Part shown: positions 12,276 to 25,800 of the stretch, in pieces | Position numbering within the stretch: position 1 is the first letter of the stretch | How the letters are laid out: the number at the start of each line of letters is the position of its first letter | Assembly (NCBI GenBank): GCA_963969395.1 | Contig: OZ017804.1 | Location: 12,958,001 to 13,022,000 of the forward strand | Reading direction: 5' to 3' | DNA: 64,000 bases | Source of the DNA: Pseudoscleropodium purum | Lineage: Eukaryota; Streptophyta; Bryopsida; Hypnales; Brachytheciaceae | Translations under genes and position numbers: made by a program | Notes under the pieces: model-generated | Told to the model about the DNA's origin: nothing | Database searches by the model: none | What the model saw: the letters and a program-made list of their open reading frames with translations, nothing else

Positions 12276-15200
12276 AAAATACAAAAACTCTCCAAATTTC
12301 TTTATTCTTTATAATTATTGATTTCCATTTGTCTACATGACAAAAATAACACCTAATTGTCATTTTCACTCCATCTATACACATTGAGTTAGATGAATAG
12401 TAATAGATATTTCTATCTTAATTAGGAATTGTAATAAGAGTGGTGGAAGGATCTCATAACTCATTGAACCTAAGTACAAACTACATAAGCTAGAAGCCTC
12501 AAATGGCAACAAATTGGGTGTACAAGTTCCTAACTTCATAAGATACAAGAATTTGAAGAACAGAAAAAAACTTTTTGGGTAATTGTGAACAACAATATCT
12601 TCCAATCTATATAGTGGAAATCATTGAAAAAATTCCACATTATCTTCTAACAATGTATTAGTACAAGATTATATGGTTGAAAATCCAATACATATTTTTT
12701 TTTCTCATATCTCTTTTGTTCATACAAAAATGGGAGTTTTGAAAGTTTTTTTAAGAAACATAGTTAAAGTCCTTCAAGGGTTAACTTGCCTTAGAATATC
12801 TCAAATCTTGAATATAATGCATTTAGATTTGTGATATCTCATACCATTTAAGTTGTACCCCAACACAACAATACTTGTACAAATTGCATATCATATTGTA
12901 AAGACACCCTCACTTGGACCTAAAGTAAACTAGCCTATGGTAGACCAAAGATCCATCACATAGATTAGGAAATGATCCTTTAAAGTCTTGCATTAACCTA
13001 CAAATTTTTTTTCAATAAATGAGATTTGGACAACATTAGGTTGTTTGTGGCTACAACCATTGTCTTGGATGATGATGATGGAGTAATTAGTGACTACCCA
13101 TTAGATGTTTTTTGGTAGTTGGGAGGGCTATTTTAGACCCATTCCCTTTGTTGTTCTTCCAACAGTTAAAGAATTTTTTTTTTAAATGCAAAAAAAAGTT
13201 GAAAAAAAAAATGATTTATTTTTTTGAATTTTTTTATATGATGTGGCACACTCTCTACCATGTCACATTGTTGTTGTAATGCAATTCCTAGGTTACCAAA
13301 AGTCTAGGAACTTGTAGCCCTTAACAAGTGCTAAATTCCTTCTAATGAATAGGAACTTCCACCTTTGGGGTGTAAATTTATCATAAGAACTTTTTTAGGC
13401 CTTCACATTGAGGCCATGCTAGGAATTGTTGTTAGAATACTTTAAATGAGTAAGATGATCATTGTAGATACATTTTGTATATGTGTGTGTGATATTCTAG
13501 AGATTTTTTTGGGCCAATTGGGTAGCATACTTCAAAAATTCATTACAAATTCACACTTTTTCAAAGAAATAAAAATTTCAATTGGTCTCCCCATTTCTCA
13601 CATTTGTCTTTATGAAAGAAAAAATCATCCTTGAAACTAAACTCAAACTACCCAAAATTGCTCTCAAACACACTTTTAAAACAATCACTACAATTGCCAT
13701 ACAATATGCTGGACCTATCATCCTACACAAAAGAAAAATAGAAAACAACCAACCACTCCCCATAGAATAATATATTATTTTAATATCACTTTTCATTGCA
13801 CATACAATGCATACCCACCTAACTTTTTAACCTTGGTTACTTTAAAACTAGTGACTTGAAACTAAAGTGTCTATTCTCAAAAGGGAAGAGTAATTTTGCA
13901 TCAATAGCCTTTGATCCATTGGACATAGGTTCATTGTCATTACGAATAGACACTTTATTCACACTGGCCTTTTTCTAAAGACCAGAGTTTTTATCCATCT
14001 GAGGAAAAAATTAAATTTTTTTTTAACAAATGAATGTCAACAGGGCAAACCAGTTGGCATTTCTGGTTCACCTTTAGGTAGTATCAAAGTTTTTTAAACC
14101 TCATAACCTCAAAGGGACTCCTTTTACTGTCTTGTTCGTGAAACGAGGCTGGAGTGTGTTGTGCTTTCTCATCTTGACGAGGCTTGACGGGCCGTGAGCT
14201 CTCCACACTTGCGGAAGCGGTTTTCTTTTTAAGGCACAGGTATCATTTAGGTCAATCACATTGCAAAGCAGAATGATAGAATTTCACAGTGAACTAGTAG
14301 CGGCGTTTTTATAGATTCAAATCCGCTTGTAATCCGACTTAGGCGCTTGTGCACAGCGTGGTGTTGGTTGCTAGATGTTCATTCGAAGACCTTTGAAGAT
14401 TGGGAGGGTTTCGCGCAACCTAGATACGAAAGAGTAATTAATACCTGGTTCTAGTGGTGAAGGAACATCGAATTGCGTTGAAAACCTCGGGGTAGGGTTT
14501 GATGTTGATAGCTCGCCCTGTCTTCTAATTTTTCCTCGAATTGCTGGATTAAGTTTGCTTTGCGGGAGCACTGAAACTCTAGGATGTCTCTTACAGAAAA
14601 TTGCCCTGCCATTGTAGGGCTTTGATCGATTGCGAAGAAATGGGACCAATGCATGTAGTTATTTCAAGTGGTAGCTGTCTTGAGATTCAGATTAATGTCG
14701 CAGTTTTCAGCTGCTTAGAGAGCATCATTTTGTTTCTTCTGTTTGCTTATGAAGTGGTGCTTGTGTCTTTCATATTTGCTGTGACCTAATAATCTAGGTC
14801 GTGCGAGATGCAGGTCATTATTCTACGATTGATATGATGATGGCTGTGGTTCATACCTCTGTTGGTGTTGCCACGAGTGTCTCGACAATCTCGAACTCCA
14901 GCTCTGTGCGACGACTCCCTGGAGATAGGTGATTTTACTATCCAGTGTGGGATGAATGATGTCGGGTTTTCATAATTTGACGGGCCTTTTGGTCAATTTG
15001 AATGCTTATCTTTTTAAGGATCTTACATTTTTCGGAGTGTCAAATTAAAGAGGTCTTTCGAATTCTTTGCAAATGTGTGTTGTTAGTATTCATTTGTGAC
15101 CTAATGCAAGAGGGGTCAGAGACCTAATCTTTTTTCTTTCTATGCATAAACAGGACGGCGGTATTATCCGACAGATGGCCGTGCTGTTTCATGACACCCA

Positions 15201-15750
15201 ATAGTAAACCCCTTTTACAGACAATCGGCAGCATTTTCTCCGCTACTTATATTTTTGATCCCAATATGTTGTACAATGCGAAAAGAACGAAGTCTTCAGG
15301 TATTTAAGCTGGACTGCAAGGAACCATGGTGAACGTTTGTATTCCTTGGTGACGGCTCCATTCTTGCTATTTAGTCTGATGTGGTTTAGGTTTCGCAGGC
15401 TATCCAAGGGCAGTCAATAGGTCTGGGCCGTTGTCACACTCTTTGCGAACGGATGAATCATTCGGAGCTGCAATAAGGTGACTTCTATGTAAGACTAAAT
15501 GGTGTTTTCTAATGGATTGCTAATGACACTAAAGGAGAGGGATTTTTAAAATTTGGGAATGCAATTTAGACTCTTGAGACTCTTGTAGGTCCTTAGATCT
15601 TCAACAGCGTGACAAATTAATTTCTTAGAAGTTGTAGAAACTGCTTACAACTTGGTGAGTGTATTTGAATACATTGTTGAACGGATTGTGGGTTTCTTCA
15701 GTAAGTCACGGCAAGTACGACAGTCACGGAAGGGCCTGATTTGTTCGGCC
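12276..15750. other. Spacer and upstream flank of the next gene
   Basis: 12276-14100 is AT-rich with no gene. From about 14100 base composition becomes more balanced, which suits the promoter and 5' untranslated part of the plus-strand gene starting near 15751. No long frame is present and no core promoter element could be assigned. Confidence 0.4.
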
Positions 15751-18599
15751 ATGGATGATTCGGTGGGAGGGTCAGATTCTGGTGAGTAAATGATGTATGT
15801 TACTCCCTAGTTCTCGCTAAAGTTTCGCACTTTTTGGAGTATATTAGAAATTGCCAGAACGGTCACACTAGCTTTGCAGGAGGGATGTGAAATAGAGTGA
15901 TGGTGCGTGGCTGCGAGCTGTTCTTTTTGCTGCTGCATATTTCGGTATGTTGACGTGTTGCGTTGCTGAGCAGCGTCATTTGCAACGCTCAGAGCTCAAG
16001 GTCGGTATAGAAGGAGATCGAAACGAGGATTCGAATGCTTCGCTTCATCAGTAGTAGATTTGGGGAGTGTTGCACTTGCAATGGAATGGAGACCGGCTGT
16101 GGATCACGTGATGCTTGTGACCAGCGTCGCACTTGCGTACTTAGCCGGTATTGTGACTCCTAAAACGCCAACCTCTCTTAACAGACCCGTTGACTTGCCT
16201 CTCCCTCAATCGGGTCGTTCACTAGATGAAAGGCGAACTTCAGAGCAGCGGTCTGAAAGGTAAGAGGTTCATCCTATTCATTCTAGGTTTATTTCTATTG
16301 AACTAGCATAGGGATGCGGACTGCTCTGTCTTTGCTGTACCATTGAAAGTAGGTTTATCCTTCTTACGAATCAAGTTTGACTTTTGCCAAGCTATAGGTT
16401 GAGGGTCTTTGATCCGATACATCCTAAGCACGAGCATCTAACCATATCGTGCTCCTGGTTCAGAGCATCAGAATTCAAGGACCTTGGGACGGAGACTCAT
16501 GAAGGTGACCCTTGGGATATGTCTCAGGCGAAGCTTGGAGTTGCTCTTTCCAGATTATCTATTAAAGAAAAGGATGTTGGATATTATGAGGGCAAAGATA
16601 AGGGAGTCCGAAACCCTGTGTTAAGCTTGCAAGCATTAGGGACTGGCCCAAGGCTTCGGTTGCTTGTGCTTGCTCTGGAGCATCTTCACACACAGGCAGG
16701 TACTGGCATCACCATTCCTCTCTTTAGCATCTTAGTCAAGACAAAGTATCAGAGGTTAATGCCACCCTACTAGGTGATTGTCTAAAAGTTCAGTGCAGTG
16801 TATTCAGGTGCTGTTCTTCCAGAATGATGAGTAGCAATTTCTTTCCTTAGAGTGCTCGATTTTGAGCGATTTGGATTATAACATCAGATGCAAGTATAGT
16901 ATATAAAGAAAGGCGTAAGATGAGAAAACGAGCTGTTTTCTTTATGAAAGATGTTGACTATCAATCTACTGAATCGATGGTGTCAAAATCTGAATCGAGA
17001 TACTAACTTATTACTGTTTCTCTTCAGGTCGATCTTATAAATGAAAGTAACAAATCTTTGCCATCGGCAGAGTGGTCGAAGGTTACGCTGGACGTACTTT
17101 GTGGATCAGTTGAACCCATTTGCAGAACATGGCTCGCCCGAGAGCCTTCCTTGGTGAACACAGAGTGGCAGGAATCTGCCCAAGTGGAAGAGCGGCGTAT
17201 TTTCACGACGGAGGAACCACCGAAAGCATCGAATGCATTAGGGGACCCTTCACGAGAACAGAGTGCGAATTTAGCAAGTCAAGGGAGGTCCCTTGTTCTA
17301 GATTACCTGCAACGATCTGGAAAGACAGAGCTACATATGGATTTACTTTTTTTTCTTCGGTTTCAGACAATGAGGTAATCTTCAAGGTCTCATTAGGAAC
17401 TGGGTAAACTGATTAGTCTTACTACAGTCATTCTTAGAGCAGTTCATTACTTCAGATGAGTCGGGATGCTGCGTGGAGTGCAATATAGGTAATTGGGCTG
17501 TTTAAAACCAATTGTCAGTGAAAGTTTTACCTCCTCATCGTCTCCCAAGTTCTTATGCTTAATACGAACTTTTGTGTCTTTTGTTACTGCAGACCAGGTT
17601 GTTGTTGTGATTACGCTGTCATGTCACGGCATGTTTGCAATGCCCTTGAGGATCTTGTACTGGCACTAGCTGATGGAGCAGCTGCCATTTATCTGGGGAG
17701 AGATCCCCAAATTGGAGGCCTTGATAGTGACTGGCCAATCTTAGTGCGACCCTCTATAAAATCAACTCGTGCTCTTGAGAGATTTCGTAATGAGGTATTG
17801 AATTGTTAAATTATTTTTTAGTTTAAATTGATTTCCCTTGTACTTGATCATGTTTCAAAAATTTCACGGAAACAGAGTCCTAAGCAGATCGAGTTCCATT
17901 TGCTTATGTTGTTTGAAGTAGATGTTTTGCTTGTCCATGATTCTCATCACTTCTTTATTGTGCGCAGATTGCATTGCAGAGTTGGTTTCAGCGCAATTTC
18001 ACTTCTGTTGTAGCAATGTTTGAGGACCGTTTTGAACTATGGACAATTGAAAGACTTTCCAATATGGAAGGAGCTACGCATATTGGTAGTCAGCAGCTGA
18101 TGAAAGATGATTCTGTTGAGGAGTTAAGATTCAAACAAATTGAGTTTTCAGCACGACGTGGCAAAGAGCTGAGGGCTCTTACCGGCTGGTAATTGGTTCT
18201 TCTCGAGCCTTGTTGATTTCGACTCATATGTTTGTGTCAAGTTAGAAAATGTATTTGTTTTTTCTGACGTTTGCATTTTTGCAGCTACGTAGACATGCTG
18301 CTTAACCTCTATGGTAGTTTGAATTAATGCTTGATTCTGTGGATGGGTGATTCCTGTATTGTGTAAAAAGTGCAGATGTTATTGAGAGGTTAATATTCAC
18401 ATGAATTTCAACAATGTATGGCAGGAGATATATTTACAGCTTGTACTTGGAATTTTCCGATATAGTGGGCCCGCTACTTGAAATTTTTGTAAAGAAATTG
18501 GGAGAAGCGGTATCTTTTCTTCTTGTGCGCCTCATTGGTCGTTCCCTTGGGCTCATTTTCGAAGGGATTCGACAGAGTGTGCGCTGGACTTCTAAATAG
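15751..18599 (+). CDS. Spliced gene, unidentified protein with an N-terminal membrane segment
   Basis: Model by frame and splice signals: exons 15751-15781, 15974-16259, 16392-16695, 17028-17374, 17593-17794, 17968-18188 and 18425-18599, about 521 codons. A shorter model starts at the ATG at 16081. The upstream exon begins at a good start context (GGCCATGGAT) and adds an S/R-rich leader that could be a targeting peptide. A hydrophobic segment (VMLVTSVALAYLAGIV) follows the second ATG. The middle carries conserved-looking cysteines (PGCCCDYAV) and WFQRNF. The last exon encodes a largely hydrophobic or amphipathic C-terminus. TACTAAC at 17001 is a textbook branch point for the intron ending at 17027. 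The donor of that intron fits only as GC (16696), because the GT four bases on breaks the frame. I do not recognise the family; membrane location is an inference. Confidence 0.6.
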
Positions 18600-21500
18600 G
18601 ATTTGTGACAAATATTAGTCATACTACTTCGATTGTCTCGATTTAGGACTCGGCTCTAGCTTGCTGTACAATACCAATTCTTTTTTAGGGATCCGTCTTT
18701 CTTAATTATATACTATTTCTGGATGTTGAATCTAGCTCTCATTTTATATGTATTATGTATAATTGTCTGCATCTGCGTCTTTGGCCCTGAAATGTTGGAC
18801 TGATGTAGATAGGGACATAACTGGGAAGAGGGTCCATAATGCCAACCATTATTAGTTTTGGTGTAACAATCATTAATGAAAATAGTGAATGTGTTTATCA
18901 CTATAGTAGAGGATGTGACTGTCTTTTATCTTTATTGCGCCTCATGGCAGTGATTGTGTTGAAAGGCATGTTTTCTTATGATGACCTATTGCTTGGAGCA
19001 ACATAGTATTGTGGTGCTTGCTTTGTTGCAAATTTGCAATGGTTGATACAAACATTTTAATAATTTAGACAAAGGAAAATGAAACATGTGTTACAAAAAT
19101 AGTTGTATGTTTGGGTCCATCTTTTAAAAAAAGATATTTTTTTATGTCTAGTAGAATTGCAAACTTGTGTGGTTATAGGAGCAATGATATGAAAGTAAAA
19201 ATATCCATAGATAAATGAAAATGAGACATGTGCTAAACTTAATAATAATATCTTAGGGGCTATCATTCTTTAGAATTAATGTCTTATGTTTAGTAGCATT
19301 GTGATGTGTGGTTATAGGAATAGTAGCTTCCTATGATTGTCAAATAGGAATTTACAAAATTTAATTTCAATCCAATTTTATGTACAAAAATCACATAAAA
19401 AGAATTGTGCAATCACAAAAATTGCACATTTTTGTATGGGTAGAGATAGTGGTGATTAGCTACTTCATTGTAATCTTGGTTATTGTAAAATGAAGTAGAG
19501 GTTTCACACCTTGTTTATTTGTCACAAACTCTAAAAATACCAAACTCTAACATTGTAATTTAACACTGAAATATTTCTTCAAGGATCCATAAGGGTACTA
19601 TTTGAGTTTCCATATAGTCCTTTAGTCCCAAGCCTTGACATTATATCTTGATGCTTTCAACCTCCCTTTCTACTAGTGTATTCTGAAATGAATGTGTGAT
19701 ATGCATAGAAATCTATTTTAGTTCAAATCCCTAATTTGGAACATTAATCTTAGTTGAGAACTTCAATTTCAATATATTGGCTTTTAGTGATTTATAGGGC
19801 TAAATTTGTAACATACAAAGCTTTAAAAATTAAGAATCAAATTAATAGAATTAGGTTTTTACATGTGTGAGTTGAAATGTGCCAATGTTGTGAATTGAAT
19901 TTTTGCTAATAGCAATATTGAGTTTTAGGTGTGGTTCATTCAAATGTGAATTAAAAAAAAAATAGGGCAATAATGCCTTACAAAACTTTGTTTAATGTCC
20001 TATTAGATATTCTACAAAGTAGCCCAAGCATTTGGATTAAGGATTTAAGGTGAATGTTCCCTAGGTAAGAATTACTTCAAAGAAAACTTTATTCAATGCA
20101 TTCCTTTTATATGGAGACTTTATCATATTTATATTGATTAGAGATGTATAATTGCACTTAGTGTTAAGATTGATATTAACGATTGTCTTAGGAATGAATG
20201 TACATTCAATTTTGGACTAAATTTATTTTGTCAACACCACTTAAAATACCCAATGCAAATGTGCCTTTAATATTATGAACTAGATAACTCAAATCTAAAG
20301 CCAATATGTGGACTATATTACATGTTGAGTTTGCAATGTGAACCTTAATGTTCTACAGTAAAAACACCCAGAACAGTAAGTTTAAACAATTTAACATAGT
20401 TGGAGGCACTTTTTCTTTAAAATCATATTTTTGTAGTATTAGCTAGTGAAAATCAAGAATATTAAAAAAATGGATTTTTTGGATGTGGCATGTAATTTCT
20501 AAGCTTTTTCAAAGTATTGGCTCACTAAACCATTGAAACTATTCCATAGTTGTACTCTAAATTGAGCTTTGCGAAAATCAATTGTCAACAAATTAGAATT
20601 AAAATAGTATCTTTCAATTGCATCAATGAATTAGAATTAAACATTTGTAGGACACTTTAATGCATTGGTAACAATCTAGGGTTTATAAATAAGGACAAGG
20701 ACAAGAATGTGTGTTTCTACTTTTATGATGGAGTAAAAAAAATTCTTAGAAAATTTCATTAGATGAGATATCAACCTTCAACAAGACCATGAATTCTTAG
20801 ACAATGGAGAACATGAAAACTTTGCTACATCAAACATTTGACGTGGCTGGGATACTACCATGTTAGATAATATTATTTCATAAATTGAAAAATATTTTTA
20901 AAATAAGAAATATTTTTAAAATTATATTTTTTATTTTTTAATTAAAATTTTTAATTATGTAATATTTTGATCTAGAGTGGTTGGTTCATAACTTGGGAAA
21001 CAACCTTGAAATAGTCTTCCATTGGCCTCAAATCTCATCTAATGAACCCCTAAATTTTTGGAGCCCCCAAATGGGTCAATCCATTTTAAGAATGGCCCTT
21101 TTTGGACCTTGAAATTTGAAAAGTCACTTGAACTTGGGCTCATCTTCAAGATAATCAAGCTAGCTATTTGGGTGATATATTCAAATTTAGATGAAGGTTT
21201 ACTATTGAATTTACAAAATTTTTAAAATCATGGGTGGTTGGGAGGTTGTAGTGAAGAGTCATTGGATTCAAGAACTCTAGCCAATGAAATGGGGTTCCTA
21301 ACCTAAATCATTAGTGACTTTTTTTTAATGAATTGCCCAATAGTAGATTTGACCTCGAGTGGCATTGCCTTCTTCTCTTTTTTCCTTTGCTTGGTATATA
21401 GATAGAAGCAACCTTTAGAATATACATCTTGCATTTGAATTTTAGATATTTTTCAATCTTATTTTTCTAATTGAGTGTCTTCTTTTGTGTTATTCCATAC

Positions 21501-22160
21501 TACTATGCTCAATTTTTAATTCTTGGCTCTAGATTTATGTCAAATATTCTATTTGTCTCATAGATTTTTAAATTTAACAATAAAGTGGTCTTTACAACAA
21601 GACCATTTTTCATTTGTTTTTGGTTTAAAAAATTCAAGACTTGTTTCTATGTATAAGAATGACTATACGATGCCAACTTTCAAAAATTCTAGGTGACCCA
21701 AAGAGCTAGTCAAAGCACAATTTAAACTATTGATTAGCCAAAACATTGATTTACCAAAGTACCCATTACTTTTATGTTATAATCTTGCAATCTATGACCT
21801 GGATTGAAATCCAACTTTGTAGAGATGATAAGGACTTGACTTTATACAAGATCCTAACGTTGATTTTACCTAAAAATGACTCATCTTACTATAAGCTTCA
21901 ACCCTTTATAACTTACAAAATCAAGGTCCAAAACACTTGAAAATGGCTTTAAAATGGCTTAAAAATTTAAGGGTTAAGAATGAAAGAATTAGAATAGAAA
22001 TTGCAAAAAAAGAGGTGGTTTTGTCTTGTAGTGTAGCCCCAAGTCTTGAATGTATGGTTGTCACCCATAGATTATAAGTCTTTCATTGAGATTATATTTC
22101 ACTAGTGTGAATCTTAATTTTGTTTTGATTAGTTAGTGTCAATGGTATTGAATTTGACAT
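18600..22160. other. AT-rich spacer left of the retrotransposon
   Basis: The first 150 bases are the 3' flank of the gene ending at 18599. Beyond that there is no supported gene. About 20700-21080 resembles 27850-28180 weakly in the same orientation, probably an old dispersed repeat. Confidence 0.4.
19076..19330. repeat. Degenerate tandem duplication of about 141 bp
   Basis: GAAAATGAAACATGTG at 19076 and TGTGTGGTTATAGGA further on recur in the same order from 19217, with substitutions and small gaps. No coding content. Confidence 0.5.
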
Positions 22161-22165
22161 AAATT
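22161..22165. repeat. Target-site duplication, left
   Basis: AAATT directly before the left LTR matches AAATT at 27108-27112 directly after the right LTR, the 5-bp duplication expected of copia-type integration. Confidence 0.85.
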
Positions 22166-22429
22166 TGTTGAAGGACTTGACTAATGTGTTAGGTTTGTGT
22201 TGAAAGATTTGGGTTAAGTAAAAGATTACTTGTAGGAACTCCTTGTTAAGTCTATAATTACTTGTAGGAATTCTATATATAGGCTGACTAAAGTAAAAGT
22301 TGTTTGTAGCCAAGCCAATAGAATAGTATAAGAGGGCAGCCCCTTGCTTGGGTTTAATACCCCTTTCTCATGTTTGCTTTTGTAATCCTTTTCATTGAAA
22401 TATATTACCTTGTTGTTCTATTCACAATA
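22166..22429 (+). repeat. Left LTR of the copia element
   Basis: 264 bp, starting TGTTG and ending CACAATA. The end is set by where the two LTRs stop matching and by the AAATT duplication, which gives TG...TA rather than TG...CA ends. It contains the motif ATTACTTGTAGGAA twice and a TATA-like CTATATATAGG. Transcription would start in this copy. Confidence 0.9.
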
Positions 22430-22631
22430 GGTTATGGGCCCACTCATGTGAGTTGCTATTGGAGGTTTGATCTCATGACAAGGTGTGTTGGAGGAGCATT
22501 CGTGGAGCTTGGAGTTTGGGGTCATTTGGAGCATTTGGAGTCTAGATTTGGACTATTTTTGAGGTATTTTCTTGTCTGGAGTTCAGTCTTGCTCTTGGAA
22601 GGTTGATTTGAGTTTAAGGTGACCCTAGAGG

Positions 22632-22800
22632 TCTGATTTGAGAGACTTGGAGCTTGAGAGAGGTCATTGGAGTGATTTAGAGCTATTAGGGTTTCATTTG
22701 AGAGATTTGGAGCCTTGAAAAGCTTGTTGGAGTGATTTGGACTTCATTTGAGAGATTGTGAGCATTGGAGTGTTCATTGGAGTGATTTGGGTCATTAGGG
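22632..22800 (+). repeat. Degenerate short repeats in the retrotransposon leader
   Basis: Three imperfect units of about 55-60 bp share TTTGAGAGA, TTGGAGC or similar, and TTGGAGTGATTTGG. They lie between the left LTR and the gag start, in the position of the untranslated leader and packaging region. Function is unknown. Confidence 0.6.
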
Positions 22801-22877
22801 ATCCTATTGGACTTTGTACAATAAGAAAAGACCAAATTGGGCAAAGTTGAGGTATATTGGAGTCAGAGACATTCACC

Positions 22878-25800
22878 ATGGCTACTAGTGAAGGAGACAA
22901 CACGAGGGTCATTGACAAGTTCAATGGTGACAATTTTGGACTTTGGAAGTTCAAAATAGAGATGATTTTGGCCGAAAAAGACTTGTAGGAGATTGTGGAG
23001 GGCACCGAAGAAGCACCCGCACCGATGCGGACGCCAAAGTTAAGAAGGCCTATGAGAGGAGGGTGAAGAAGGCCTTTTCCATGATTGCTTGCAATCTTGT
23101 GGATAGGCAACTTGCACATGTTCGAGCATGCAAAGGACCCATGGAGGCATGGAAGGTGCTTTGCAACATCCATGAGACCAAGAGCTTGTCCAACATGCTC
23201 TTCATTCGACGCAAGTTCTTCACATGCAAGATGCAAGAGGACGAGGATATGCTTGACCACATCAACAAGGTGAAGGCACTTGCGGATCAGCTAGCTTGTT
23301 TGGAGGTGCCTGTCACAGATGGAGACATGGTCATGACTTTGCTTGAGAGCTTGCCACATTCTTATGAGTATCTCATTACGGCATTGGAGACTAGACCTAT
23401 GGCGGAGCTCACTATTGACTTCATCATGGCGCGATTAATGCACGAGGTGTCCAAGAGGAAGGAAAATGAGCCTCATGAAGGAGGTGTAGCACTCTACTCA
23501 CGTAATGGCCAAGGAGGGAGGTCACAACCACAGAAGGAGACACGCACTTGCTTCAATTGTGGTAAGCCCGGCCACCTTGCAAAGTTTTGCAGGTTGCCCA
23601 AGAAGGAGAGTGCAAATAAGGCTAGTGTGAAGGAGGTGGAGGAAGACTTTGCGTTTGCAACCAATGATGGATATGACAACACCGACATGTTCAAGTGGAT
23701 CATTGACTCCGGTGCAACGCAACACATGACTCCACACAGGCAAGCATTCCTCACGTATGAACCTATTAGCAACCGCACGGTGTATTTGGGTGACCATGGC
23801 GTGGTGGATGCAATTGGCATGGGTTGCATTGTGGTGGAGGTAGAGGTGAAGGACAAATTGAGGACAATTCGCATCCAAGGTGCTTTACATGTGCCCAAGT
23901 TGTATGCAAATTTGCTCTTGGTGAGCAAGTTGGTGTCACAAAATTTGAAGGTGCAATTCAACAACCAAGGTTGTATTTTGTGTGCACCCAATGGAGAGAT
24001 GATCGTGACGGCACCAAGAGAGGGCAACTTGTATCAGTTGAGGTTCAAATCGGTGAACGGTACAAGCATGGCTTGTTTGGCACAAGGAGCATCTCATCAA
24101 CAATCTTTGGAGCTTTGGCACAAGAGATTGGGCCACCTCAATGAGAAGAGTGTGAAGAGTCTTCAAAGCATGGTGGGAGGCATGCAAGTGATGAAAGGCT
24201 CTTGTGATTTGAAGTGCGAGGCTTGCATTCAAGGCAAGCAAGCGAGGCAATCATTTCCATCGGATGGAGGGATGGGAGCAACCAAGGTATTGGAGATTGT
24301 ACACTCGGATGTGTGTGGCCCTATAAAGACCACTTCCATGGGTGGTGCAAGGTATTTTTTAACCTTCATTGATGATTTTTCAAGGAAGATATGGGTGTTC
24401 ATGCTTAAATACAAGAGTGATGTGTTTGAGCGGTTCAAGGCATGGAAGGCACTTGTAGAGAACGAATCAGGGCACAAGGTGAAGGTGTTGAAATCGGATA
24501 ATGGAGGGGAGTACATGTCCAAGGCCTTTGAGGCTTTTATGAGAGAGCATGGCATTCAACACCAAACCTCAGCCCCTTATACTCCTCAACAAAATGGTGT
24601 GGCAGAGCGTGCCAACCGCACACTTATGGAGATGGCTCGTGCCATGTTGCATGCCCAAGGCCTCAAATTTGATCTTTGGGCAGAGGCTATATCAAATGCG
24701 GCCTACACACGCAATAGATGCCCCTCAAGGGCGGTAGCTTCTATGACACCACAACAAGCATGGAGTGGAAAGAGGCCAAACATTGGGCATATGCGAATCT
24801 TTGGATGCATTGCATACGCCTTGGATTTGAGTCCTAAGCGCACCAAGCTTGATGCAAAGGGCATCAAATGCTTGCTTTTGGGCTATTGGGAAGGCTCCAA
24901 GGCCTATAGGTTGATGTGCTTGGAGACAAAGAAGATCATCAAAAGTCGAGACGTTACCTTCATGGAAGACAAGCTAGGGGTAAGCGATGCTTTGGAGATG
25001 TGTCCAAGTGGGAGCAATGAGACTACGACGCTTGAGGTGGACAAATCCCCAAGCATGGAAGTTTTGCCCAAGGATGATGAGACACCACCTACACCTGAAG
25101 AGAAGACAAATCCATCTCCAAGTTTGGCGCCAAGTAAAGATGAAGAAGAAGATGCTTCCAAGGAGCCAAGGTACCCTACAAGGGAGCGTAGGCCGCCTGG
25201 AGAATGGTGGAAGAACCACATCTTCACTCAAGAGCAAAAGGAGCATGCAAATGTGGCGTATGCAAGAGATCCATGCAACTTTGGTGACGCTATGAAGAGT
25301 GCGGATGCAAGCAAGTGGGAGAAAGCCATGCAAGAAGAGTATGCCTCACTTATGACCAAAGGTACTTGGGAACTCTCCCCTCTTCTTCATGATCGTACTA
25401 GTATTGGATGCAAGTGGGTGTTTTGCACCAAGAGAGATGCATTGGGCAACATTGTGCGCTACAAGGCTAGGTTGGTGGCTAAGGGTTATTCACAAGTGGA
25501 AGGAGTGGATTTCAATGAGACCTTTGCTCCCGTGGCCAAATTTTGCACTATTCGATGTATGGCTACCATAGGAGCAGCCATGGACTTGGAGATGCATCAA
25601 ATGGATGTCGTCACGGCCTTTCTCAATCCAAACCTTGATGTGATCATCTACATGGACCAACCCAAAGGCTTTGTCCAAGAAGGTCATGAACACCTCAAGT
25701 GTAAGCTCAAGAAGGCCATCTATGGGTTGAGACAATCGGGAGAGTGTGGTACATGGACATTGATGCATTATTTGCAAGAGAGGGTTTTGTAAGGAGCCAT

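Noticed and set aside
22430..22445. Standard initiator-methionine tRNA primer-binding site
   Set aside because: GGTTATGGGCCC shares only about half its bases with the usual plant site, so no tRNA was assigned.
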